From Ophioderma brevispina (lineage: Eukaryota > Echinodermata > Ophiuroidea > Amphilepidida > Ophiodermatidae), in NCBI GenBank assembly GCA_023653785.1, contig JAMKCH010078773.1, positions 248,001-312,000 on the forward strand: DNA of 64,000 nucleotides, read 5' to 3'. Below are positions 1-12,400 of this stretch, one piece after another. Each line of letters begins with the position of its first letter. Position 1 is the stretch's first letter. Made by a program: the position numbers and the translations under genes. The notes below the pieces were generated by a model that was given only the letters and a program-made list of their open reading frames with translations, did not search any database and was not told where the DNA came from.

Positions 1-433
1 GATAGTTAGATCTCAGGGTGCTTCTGCAGAGTCAATGCCTTGGTTCTGCATCAACTTTTGCAAGACCTTGTACTCCATTTGGCAGGCAATAGAGGGAGCT
101 TTCTGAATCGTGACCATGTGTCTAGCGCAGTGGCATAACCAGTGGGGGGACAGGGGGTGCAAGCCCCCCAAACAGAACCCTTGCTCCCCTCCACCAGCCC
201 CCCCCAATGAACGGACTTTTTGTACAGTGTCTATGGAGAAGGACCCAAATTTGCCTCCTCAAAAAATGCTTCAGCACCCCTTTTGCCCCCCCCCCATTTG
301 CAAAGGTCTGGTTATGCCACTGGACTCTAGCAGCTCTGCACTCACAGGCTGGGCTGTCAGACAGACCTTATTAACACACATTGTCTCTGAAGCAGTTATA
401 TAACAATGCCTGCTAATTATCTTTGCTCTCCAG
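1..433. other. Intron start of window, with inverted-repeat element
   Basis: No exon is recognised here. Positions about 119-140 (reading tagcgcagtggcataaccag) are matched in inverse orientation by about 313-338, with C-rich and G-rich runs between, so a small terminal-inverted-repeat element probably lies at 113-338. Open frames in it are shadows of that repeat. Confidence 0.5.
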
Positions 434-499
434 CTGCGGTTGCCGAACCTGAAAAGTTACTGGAGTACGCTGAAGAAGATATTGCAACTAAAATATAAA
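434..499 (+). CDS. HSPG2: Exon: laminin IV type A module 1, N-terminal part
   Basis: It follows a strong acceptor (pyrimidine tract ending in ctctccag) and ends before gtaaac. It is 66 nt, phase 0 on both sides, and contains [13 protein letters not shown], comparable to the FWSVPPRF stretch that precedes SxYGG in the second module. It joins in frame to the next exon. The earlier part of the domain is not seen in the window. This is the weakest exon call because it is short. Confidence 0.55.
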
Positions 500-3400
500 G
501 TAAACGATATGTTATGCAGAGGACCTTCCTGTCCATAATGTGCAAATATGTCTATTTTGATGTGAAAAGTGATAGCACCCAGATTTTGTCTATTTAGTAA
601 AATGTGATATCTTAATTTTATAAATCGAAAACATTTTACTGCTGCTTGATAAATACAATGTGTCATGTGCTTATTGTTTTGTAGGTGTCTTCCTATGGAG
701 GTCTCTTGCGTTACACCATATCTGTGCAAAGTGAGTCTGGCGGCACGTTTGCCCAGGAGGCTGACATTATTATTTATGTGAGTATCTAATACATTTAGTA
801 GTTAAAAACGAATGAGTTGTTGGAGTTTTTGATCAAGAGATTTCCGATTGCTTGGAGTAAATCATATAGTCAAAAAGGCTTTCAGTGCTGTAATGGTCAG
901 GGATATTCACCCCAACAGTCTACCAAATAGCAATTTTCCATTGCTTTAAGAGCAACTCTATAACCAAGCCTAGCCCCACCTCAATACCAAGTCTAACCGT
1001 AATCCTAACATACACTAACCCTAATTCTCATCTAACCCAACCCCTAACCCTCACCCTAACCCATACTCGTACCCTCACTCTCACCTTCACCCCACCCTCA
1101 CCTAGCTTCACCCAAGCCTCACCCATACCCTCATCCTCGCCCTTACCCTCACTCACCCTATCCCTGCCCTACCCCATCCACATCTCTACCTCTACTCTAC
1201 CCCCTCACCTATCCCCACTCCTACCCTTCTCCTATCCCCACCAAGAGGAGGTATGGTGTTGTTCCCACAATGCACTTCTTCCAATACAATTTTTGCACTT
1301 GTTGTCACATGAATTTATAGTGACAAAGAGTACTTAAATTGATCGATTGGGATAAGTTCTGTTCTTTTAGGTACCTTTTATCACTATAAATTATGTGACA
1401 ACCAGTGCAAAAATTGTATTGGAAGAATTGCATTGTGGGAAGAACTCAATACCACCTCTTATCCCCACCCATCCATACCTTCCCCAGATAAAATATCCAC
1501 TCTATTCAGCAGACTTCTGAATGAAGCTGGATTGGCTTTGGCCCCAGAAGGTTACCCGGCCAATCCTTGTAAGGCCAATGACCACTTCCATAAATAAGAG
1601 TACTGGGCTAGGTTTTGAATCCTCATCTTGATGTTTTTACCATCCTTACATTTGCAGGGTAATGAGGTGACCCTTCAGTACAGACATCAACGCATCCCAC
1701 AACAAGGTGTTTACCAATCGTATGATGTTCGCTTCTATGAGGTAAGTCGCTTCAATCCTGTTCCACCTACATAGGCAAAAAATGGCTCTTAGTACATGTA
1801 CTATCATACCATATCAGCTGTAATGATGACAAGGTACAATAGGTGTATTAAAATGACCTAAAATGTGGATATAAAATTGGACAGTTCATTGTGAGAATTT
1901 CTGCAAGCACATTTAAAGATGATTCCTAAATTATTGCCATTTGTTGCAGTTAATTTAGGTATTTATTATAGCAGACTTTTGTAGGCAGACAACAATGGTA
2001 TCAAATTCAGTCTCCCTTCCTGTTGTCATTTATCTGCTCATAATAATATTTTCAAGATGGAAAAATATTTATTTTTGTGTATGTTTCCACTTAAGCTGCC
2101 ACTGAGAGAAAAGGCTTTGGCTCAATGTGAACATTTCATGTAGAATTAGGAAAACTTTATCGAAAGTCTTGGCCATCTGTGGTATTTCAATATTTTACTG
2201 CATTTACACAGGGCAAAAATCGTCATCAAATTCACTTAAAAAGTCAAAATTTCAATGACTTTATCATCATTCATTTGATGTGATAATTGTATTACGACTT
2301 AACGGAGTGTAAACAAAAGTCATAATCGATTTTAAGTCTACCAAGCATGGCATGTCACCCGTGGCGCAAATCATTTTTTTCTGAATGCGGACAGTTACAA
2401 CTCAAATTAATTTATGCTAATTCTTAGTTGTCATTAAAAAATGAGTTTCGACAACAATTTTTGCCCCGTGTAAATGCAGGAATAATGCATGCATTGAACC
2501 TTATATAACTCGCCCAATGTAAAGCTGTGTGTTACAAACAGTTAATATTAACACTATAAAGAGGCCTCTATGTGTGGTAGTTGTACTCAAACTGTCAGTT
2601 TAATTTTCCCCCACATTGTAGCTTTGTAGTTAAAAGTAGAATTTGTTGTTTGGCATTCTTTCCCACTTGTTAGCCTGAGGTGGATGTTAGCACTGCAGCA
2701 GGAAAGGTATAGAAACACTGAATCCCAGGAATCTTGATAGTGCTATAGAATCAGGGTTATAATGTGCATTATGTATGGCATGTGTAGTAGTAGTAAAACC
2801 AAAGTTTCAAATCCTGTTTTGTCCCCGTTAATGGGGGTGGCTGGATTGACCTCTCATTTACAGCAATACTGTTGTGTGAGGATTTATTGGAGCAAAGGAT
2901 AATGTGAGTGACTGTATGAATACAAGATTTCTTGACTAAGGTCCAAAATTTGACTCATTGTTAATGCATGCCCAGATAGGCCTTGATTGTTTCAGGAGCA
3001 AAAAAAGAACAAATGGTTTTGTTGTAAAATATACACAAACAATCTGCAGTAACTTGTAAAAATTGCAGTTCTCAAAAACCACTGACTTATGTGTTGTAAC
3101 CTACAGAAACATCCATACCAGAGATGGGTAAATATATTTCAGAATTACATTTTTGGCTGTGGTTTTAATCCACTCTTATTTGTGCAAACCTGCAGTTGAT
3201 TTGTGTTCCACAATCTTGCTCATTTTCTTGACAGCTATTAACACAAACCTTGCGCAAAAAAAATATATTTTTCAATCGCAAATACCTCAACACATGGAAC
3301 AAAATCCATAAACTTAATCCAGTGAAGTCCTGAATGAAATTTACAAAGCTTGCTACATTTGCATGCATGCAAAAAGAAGTACAAGATATTTGAAAGTGAG

Positions 3401-6400
3401 CATTTTGAAGTAGAGCGGCATGTCTAAAATAAGATGCATGCTGGTCAAAATAATGCAATGAGATGATGCTTGCTTAAAATAACCTCCTGCACTATCATAT
3501 TTTTACTCGTAGGAGAGCCTATATCGCAGCTACTCGGTGCACTGTACACACACTGAGCAATTTGCAATGCAGTGGCTACAATATAGGTCTTCCCAAGTAT
3601 ACCAGTCATTAGGTATTGAGTGATGCGTCTCTACAATACCTACCCAATGGCAACTGTGCTACGTAGATGACATACTAGTTTATGGCCAGATTCTTACTTG
3701 TGTGGTAGCCTATACTGCAGCTACTATGTGTATACCATGGCAGCTACTGCACAGCACACACTGAGCAATTTGCAGTGCAGTGGCTACAATATAGGTCTTC
3801 CCAAGTATACCAGTCATTAGGTATTGAGTGATGCGTCTCCTCTACAATACCTACCCAATGGCAACTGTGCTACGTAGATGACATACTAGTTTATGGCCAG
3901 ATTCTTACTTGTGTGGTAGCCTATACTGCAGCTACTATGTGTATACCATGGCAGCTACTGCACAGCACACACTGAGCAATTTGCAGTGCAGTGGCTACAA
4001 TATAGGTCTTCCCAAGTATACCAGTCATTAGGTATTGAGTGATGCGTCTCCTCTACAATACCTACCCAATGGCAACTGTGCTACGTAGATGACATACTAG
4101 TTTATGGCCAGATTCTTACTTGTGTGGTAGCCTATACTGCAGCTACTATGTGTATACCATGGCAGCTACTGCACAGCACACACTGAGCAATTTGCAGTGC
4201 AGTGGCTACAATATAGGTCTTCCCAAGTATACCAGTCATTAGGTATTGAGTGATGCGTCTCCTCTACAATACCTACCCAATGGCAACTGTGCTACGTAGA
4301 TGACATACTAGTTTATGGCCAGATTCTTACTTGTGTGGTAGCCTATACTGCAGCTACTATGTGTATACCATGGCAGCTACTGCACAGCACACACTGAGCA
4401 ATTTGCAGTGCAGTGGCTACAATATAGGTCTTCCCAAGTATACCAGTCATTAGGTATTGAGTGATGCGTCTCCTCTACAATACCTACCCAATGGCAACTG
4501 TGCTACGTAGATGACATACTAGTTTATGGCCAGATTCTTACTTGTGTGGTAGCCTATACTGCAGCTACTATGTGTATACCATGGCAGCTACTGCACAGCA
4601 CACACTGAGCAATTTGCAGTGCAGTGGCTACAATATAGGTCTTCCCAAGTATACCAGTCATTAGGTATTGAGTGATGCGTCTCCTCTACAATACCTACCC
4701 AATGGCAACTGTGCTACGTAGATGATATACTAGTTTATGGCCAGATTCTTACTTGTGTGGTAGCCTATACTGCAGCTACTATGTGTATACCATGGCAGCT
4801 ACTGCACAGCACACACTGAGCAATTTGCAGTGCAGTGGCTGAAGGATCTGCAGGTCTTCCAAATCAGTGATGTAACCAGAGGCAGAGGAATCTTGCCTCC
4901 CCTTTCCCCTGTGGAATTAGTACTTTTCTGCACATGTGCCAATATAACAGTGAAAGCAACATAGGCCTATATTGTACAAACCCACTTTAATATATGCTTA
5001 TATATTATACAAATAATGAATGTTTATGAGTGCAATGGTAAGAATATTTTCATGAGTTGAAAGATGAAATGTTCCATTCAACGAGGCGTTAGCCGAGTTG
5101 AATGAAACATTTCATCTTTCAACGAATGAAAATATTCTTTCCATTGCACGAATGAAAAGCATTCATTATTTGTTTTATATAACATCTAAGTAGATCCTTG
5201 TCATTCTAGTATTAACATGATTAAAGCTCAGACTAGCTTGACTACGCTACGCCGGTAAGCCTAACCTAGCCTAGCCTGTGCCGCTGTCGAGTAAGTTGCT
5301 ACGGACCCAGGGCCTAGCTCTGCAGGGCTAGGCCTAAATGTTGACTTTAGTTTACCTTCTACTATATAGTCACTGCATGAATAAACCTCCATGGCCGGGA
5401 ATTCCACGTAGATCCTGCTGAAAACATAACTTTGCCGGCAGAAACAACAAGAGCGTGCGTCCATTGTTCACTCACACAAAGACCACAAGTTCCGAGGACC
5501 CGCTGCTGCACCGCAATCAACGCTGATCATAATAGCATCATAGTCGCGGCAAAGTTCCGTATTGGTGCGTGCATTAGGTGACCCACGTTTTGTGAAGACG
5601 CACGAGGCATGCAACAGAACGAAACGTATGGAACAAAATTGCACGCCAAATGGAACAAAAATGCACAGTATGTGACGTAGCATGCAATATATCATTTATT
5701 TAATGACACGTGACCGAGAATCCGCCAATCAAATGACAAGGATCTATTTAGGTGTTATATAAAAACAAATATATGTCCCGCCTCTTTCCCCCCTGCTCAG
5801 AAGGAGCTGCCTATGCCACTATTTCAAATGCAAGTACACCAGTCATTTATTGTATAGTAGGAATCACACCACTAAATAATTCCCCATAGACTTGTGTATG
5901 AAATGACCTCTCATCAAACATTTTCTGGGCTATAAAGCAACTGGTTATTTAAAAACTTTAATTTTTAGGAAGATAGGACCATACCTCTTCAACAAAAATG
6001 AAAAAGTCATAGGATGGAAGGCTGATATTTTGTGCAACAGAGCATCAAAGATTTGCATATTTTGAACATGCCCACACCTACTTTGAAATTTTACTAGAAG
6101 TTAGAATTGCACAAAAAAGCCTTAAAAAGGCCTCAGAAGTCTTTACCACTCAAATGGTTTGTTACTAGTCCAAACACTATGATTGATTTTAAATTTCATT
6201 TAAAGACACAACTTCTCAACATTTTATGACTCCTCATTTAGGGAAAGAGTCACATTTCAAATGACAACACTGTTTTGGCTCAGACGTCGTCTGCTACACC
6301 TAGTTTATTTAATGGTGTGGTTCCAGTAACACGTCTCCTCTATACAATACCTACCCATTGGCTCCTTTTCAGTTCAGATCACACACTTGTGTAAACCCAT

Positions 6401-9400
6401 GTTCTGGTTGTCTAGTGATCGTCCCACAATGTTTATGTGCAAGTTACCCAGGTAGCCAAAATTTTGTTTCAGAATTACTGTGGATCACTTTAGCTACTTC
6501 CACAAAGAAACTGGCCATGTAAATGGAAGCCATTTGATAGCACTTGGCAATCTAAAATGGCAAAAATTAAGCATGATTTCAGATTTAAAAAGCATGCAAA
6601 TCCAAAATAATCCCAATCCTGAATGTTTTGCATTTTGATTTGCAGCCGATGCTAGATGCCAGGGAATCTGAGCGCCTGATGCCTCATTTTTATCCCCCTG
6701 GCTTGAAAAGCAGAGGGGGAAATTGCGAGGGTGCAAATGTCCGTATGTGTGTGTTCCAGTTTGGTTAGGTCTCGCGTCTCCTTCGAAAAGTTAAAGTCCG
6801 ATTTAAACCAGACTTGGGGTTAAGGTGCATTAGAGGTTCCTTCATGTGTGGATGATGTCAAAGGTAATGGACCAAGGTCAATGGTCATCTGAGGTCATGT
6901 TCCAGACTGCCATCTTGCCAGGGGGATGACGCAAGTTTACTTGCTGTATTTTTCAATTCATTGATTATAAACACAAAAGCATGCAGATATCGCTCACCAT
7001 TTATTATATTACAGAGCTACTGGACTCGGCCCGATGGTGAACCAGCTACCCGTGAGTTCCTCATGATGACGCTGGCCGACTTGGAGTACATTCTCATCAG
7101 GGCTACCTATTCATCACTCCCATCACAAGTCATGTAAGTTTATTCACTCGTGTACTTGGTTAGTACTAAACTGGCAGGACCCTTTACTTTGCAAACCAAT
7201 GAATAATAGTGTAGGCTCAATACAGCATGACAGGCACAATATGTGTGCAGCTAGCACATGACAAGCATGTTTGATAGAAAAAAAACAAACAAGGAAGGAT
7301 AGTTTTACGAGTGGATCACAAAAAAATGAAAATCTCTGACAATTATTTTTTTAGTGTTGGTCAAATTCTAGATCCTTCGGAATGAGGGGCAAATATTTAA
7401 AAAAAAGTACACCTATCCCATGTTCTGAGCTGTTATAATAATGTTAATTTTTTTTTGGACAATGGCCAATCTATACTGTGCAATTTTCATATTTTAAGGC
7501 ATGTGATGGAAATTAACTATATGAAACTATTTGTGAAGCTATCACTACACAATATTTTTTCATTTATGATGATAAAAAGATTAACAACTTAGGCCACTCT
7601 GAATTTTCCCCAGACTTCGCGATGTCTACATGGATATTGCCGAACCACGTAACACGGGTCAAGAGAGGGCGTTTGCAGTGGAACAGTGCGCCTGTCCTTT
7701 GGGCTATGTGGGTCTGTCTTGTGAGGTATGTAGCAAATATTAGTAGTCATTCTACTCGGGATAATTAATTGAAATCAATTGAAACCTGTGTTAGAGGTTA
7801 ATGTTATTTTCACCAGCCTGTGTGTAGATAAAAGTATTGTCTTGGCATATGCAGATGTGAAGAATTGACATCCCTTCCCCAATTGCACAAATTAAACATG
7901 TGGAACGTGCTATAGGCTAAGGAGATTATATTTTTCCAAGGGGTAATATATTTAGTGAAAAGAAAGTTCTAGATAAGTATTTGGATCTAAATATTTGGAA
8001 TTTACTGGAACAATCCACATGTATGAAGACAGTCTATAGAGGGATATAATTTCTGAGATTATTGTACAGACAAACACAACAGTATTTGTAGTCTGATAAT
8101 AGTTAATTAATTCCTATAGTGTTTGTCATAATCCCTTGAACATGACACACACATGCATATTTCTTTGTGTGAACTGCGCTTACATGCAATCCAACAGCGC
8201 GTCATATTGGCGGAAAAGCGGGCCTACATAGTTACGTGTCCAAGGGATTTTGACAAACACTGTAGTGGAACAAATATGGGACTAGATCTATCTAGAAATG
8301 TCTAAGTGATGTTAGGGAAATGGGGTCTTTGCCTAGTGAAACGTGGTGGGATAAATTGCCTAGACCAATGAGATAGCCAGGATTGGCTGATGTTTTAATA
8401 ATTTACATTTTTCCAGCTTAAGGGTGTGTTTACTCTGATGTCACAGAGAAATTCTGGAATACTTTTTACTGCTCCAGAATCCCATAGTAATGATTTGTCA
8501 TTTTTTCATTCAATTATTGCATTATGCATATTTTATTAATTGCCGTTTGTAGGACTGTGCTGTCGGCTACACAAGGAGTGAAGGCGGTCTCTACATCGGC
8601 CTGTGTGAACGTTGCCAGTGTAATGGACATGCTACAGATTGTGATGCAGAGACTGGTGTTTGCCGGGTATGCTACTTTTAGTTTTGATACTGGCTAATTT
8701 AACAACAACCACCTTAAAATATTAATGATTATTTTACAACAATTCTACTTCCAAGACACTCAGTTACTTACTTTTGTTGTCAAATTTATTGTAATTTTAC
8801 TGCCTATCTGAAGAGATGCTTCAATACAGGTAAAGTGTTTTGGAAGAAACATGTGTTGTGATTATTTCATCAAAGTCAATTAATCCCATGTTTTACATCA
8901 CCCACCATCTGGCATGCAACATGCGCACCCTATACCTCATCTCTTTTTCCATTTTGTGGTAAAAATGTTGAGCTAATGGGGAGTCCAATGATGTCTGGTA
9001 TGTAGTTGAATTTGTAAAGAGGCATGCGGCCCTCTCATTACAGCATGTGGCTTTGCCATACCCATATAATTTTGGACAGATTGTTGTAAAAAATCTGGCT
9101 TATGAAGTGGGAATGTGTGTGTGTGAGAGAGTGCGCATGCACTGTGTGTGGGGTGTGTGTAAAGTGTGTGGGGTGTGTAGGGGACGTGTGTGTGTAGGGA
9201 GTGTAGGTTTGTAAGGGGTGTAGGGGTGTGTAAGGAGTGTAGGGGTGTGTAAGGGTATGTGTGTGTGTATACATGAGTTATGCATGTGTGTGTATGTGTG
9301 TTTGTGTATGAGTGGGTTTTATCTCCCAAAAAGTCAACAATTTGGCTTGACTTTCTGTGATACCTATTCCAACCAAACTTGGTCACCATGTAGCTTATCA

Positions 9401-12400
9401 CTTGACAGTACTACCCATGTCATTCAATACTTGGGGTGTTCCCCTGGGGTCTGTCATCAGTCCACAAATCCACATGCAATCTGTCCGTACTGCTGCAGGT
9501 GGTTTACCCATTTTTTAAATGTTTTGTGAAAGCTTAGGTGTTTCCCCATGCACCCTGGTACTGTTTTGCTTTGCCGCTTGTTTGGATATGTACACTGTTT
9601 GAAATTACTATCATTAGCTGCACCAATGGGCTGAAAACTTCAGGAAGTCACTTTTAATTATGTTTTGGGTGCAATTAAAGGGACATTGCATGACTACATC
9701 ACATCCCTCTCTTCACTTAATTGGAAACACTGTCACATACATTTTCACATAGCCCTAGACTAATTCCGCACTTTGATTAGGAGGTTTTTAATGTAAGCAG
9801 CAATTAGAAAATTTTTATAAATAACTACAAACAAACCATATTTTGCTTGTATCATTATAATGATAGAATATTCAGCCAAATTATTGTGTTAGGATTTGAA
9901 AAAAAATACAACTTTCCACAAATTCTAGAGATACCGAAATATGAAGATCTTGAGGCTAGCATTCGAGTAGTGCACCCCAATGAAAATGGGATTAGAAATT
10001 GTATGGTATTATTGTTAGTAGCTTAGAAAGTTTGCATTTTCTACCCACAGGGATGTCAACACAACACTGTTGGAGACCGCTGTGACCAATGTGCTCCTGG
10101 ATACTATGGCAACCCTCTCACTGGAACGGCAAATGACTGCCGACCATGTCCATGCCCTCTGACTTCTGGACCAAACCAGTAAGTTTGATACTTAAAATGA
10201 TACATGACCACACATACACATACATATGCACATGCACATGCACACACACAAAATCCATTTTCAGTTAAAGGAGATATTTCAACAAAATTTATATTTTTTT
10301 TATTTATAATTCAAAACTGTTTAATATATGCATTTAGATGTATTTTTATTGATGATCTTTATTCTTACCTTTTTTACAGGTTTTCTCCAACTTGCTTCAT
10401 GGATTTTGATAACTTAGTCACATGTGATGCTTGTCCACCAGGATACACTGGCAGAATGTGTGAAAGGTATGTCAGTCCTCTGGACCCTGTAATTGACTAT
10501 AGTCGATCAGAGATCAAAATCTTTCAATTTTTTTTAAATTAAAAATTGTCGAAATTAAGTATTTTCATGACCATATTCAGAATCAGCATGAAAAATGCAT
10601 TCAAATGAGTACAAACAAGCCTAGTCTTAGGTCAGTGGTTTTTGAGGTGCTTCCCAAATGACTGCAGGTTTCTCAAAACCACTGACTTGGTGATAAAGAA
10701 GCTACTTAATACTTGAGATGATAGGATGGGCAATAAATACTCTTTCTCTCAAGATGGCCGAGATATATAAGCTGTTCATTATTGCAAATGGGACCATCAT
10801 CATCAGTCTTGATTTTTTTATACTTTGTTATGTATGCGATTACCTTTCAGGTGTGAGCCACCATATGTCGGTAACCCATTGCTTCCGGGTGATAGCTGTC
10901 AGATAGGTGGCCAATGTAATTGTGATTACCGTGGAGCGAAAGCACTGCTGTGATGCTAATGAAACTGTCAGTGTAAGGTAAGCATCTTGGTATGTTAAGG
11001 AAAGTGAGACCATGAATGTATCCTTGGGGACCCCAACAAAATTCATGGTGGTAATTTAAGAGATATTATTTATCCTGTTTTTGCCTTTATTGAAGTACTA
11101 TCCTTGACCTTAAAAATATCAAAATCAAAGGGAGTTACGCTCCACAAGTTACCTTGAAGCAAATCAAGTGTGTTCTTAAGCTTAAAATTCCATTTTCTTA
11201 AATTCTTGATCAGGGTGGAGTAGAAGGAGAGAATTGTAACCGGTGCCGCTATGGGTATATCATTGGATGAGAGGAATGAGGATGGAGGTGATGTGTGCTT
11301 CTCCCTCCATATGCTGTGTGCTCTGTTCAGGGGTCACACAAGAATGCTATAGCTCAAATTACTATAGAGATCAGGTAGGTGTAGCCCTTTACAGTATATG
11401 GATTAGTGTGTATTACAAACTTGTCTGTACTTTTGTCAGAAAAATTCAGGCATGTTACTTTAAATTAACCCACATTCCAATGACTTGCAAATAGTATAAA
11501 TTAAAGTGCTTGTCCGATTTATGTGCATTGTGTTCTCTACTTGATATGAGAGCCTGGACTTGTACATATGCCCCATCAACTACCGTGGTAAACAAACTTG
11601 CAGTTTTGATGGTACGCAATATGGCATGTTTTTTGTTTTTTTTTTTTTTTTTTTTTTTTTTTGTTTTTTTTTTTTTTTTTTTGTTTTTTTTTTTTTTTTT
11701 TTTTTCAAACCAACATCTGTTGCTAATATTGATGTGTTAACCACTAAAACGGCGTTTTTTTTGTTTATATCTTGGGATGAAATGATTTGAGGGCCAAATT
11801 TCATGACGACAATGAAAAAATATGCCTTTCATCTGATATCAAATCGATACTATTTCCGGTAAACCAGGGGGGTCCCAAGACGATTGGAACACGCACCTTT
11901 AAGCATAACTATTAAATAATGAAGTAATATGATGTCAAATGAATAGAGAGAGTCCTAAGCAAAGATGTAGAAAATGAAATTGGAGGGAAATTTTGAGAAT
12001 TTTTAGGTTGTTCCAAGCATAAACGAATGTGTTACTTGCTGATCTCTGAAGTACTTTTTACTACAGCTACTCTTTTCAATCTCAGCTTCGCCTGACATTC
12101 ACTTCCCATCCGACGCAAGAAGTGTGACTTAAGGAACAGACAGGGCTCAAATACCATCTCCAATGGATTTGTAGTCACTCCGGCAACCAACGAATCACAT
12201 ACAGAGCCTTTGATCACTGCCAAGGACGACATATTTTGGAGCGTGCCACCTAGGTTTTTGAGGGGATCAGAAGTGAGAAACTTATGGCTGGTTAGTTGTA
12301 ATTCGTTTTTTTTTCAACATATTTTGACATCACTATAACATTTATCTCATTGTGTGACTTTATTTGCCATGATGTTTTGGCCAAACTATGGAAGGAGCGT

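Noticed and set aside
960..1240. Internal telomere repeat
   Set aside because: The CCCTAA-like words are irregular and mixed with ACCCTCAC and CTACCC; no run of exact hexamers.
3490..4845. CRISPR-like array
   Set aside because: The whole 211-bp unit is repeated with no unique spacers, and the setting is an animal intron.
8973..9529. Protein-coding frames across the TG-rich repeat
   Set aside because: Their residues (His/Thr/Tyr/Pro or Cys/Val) come from the simple repeat and no splice or domain evidence exists.
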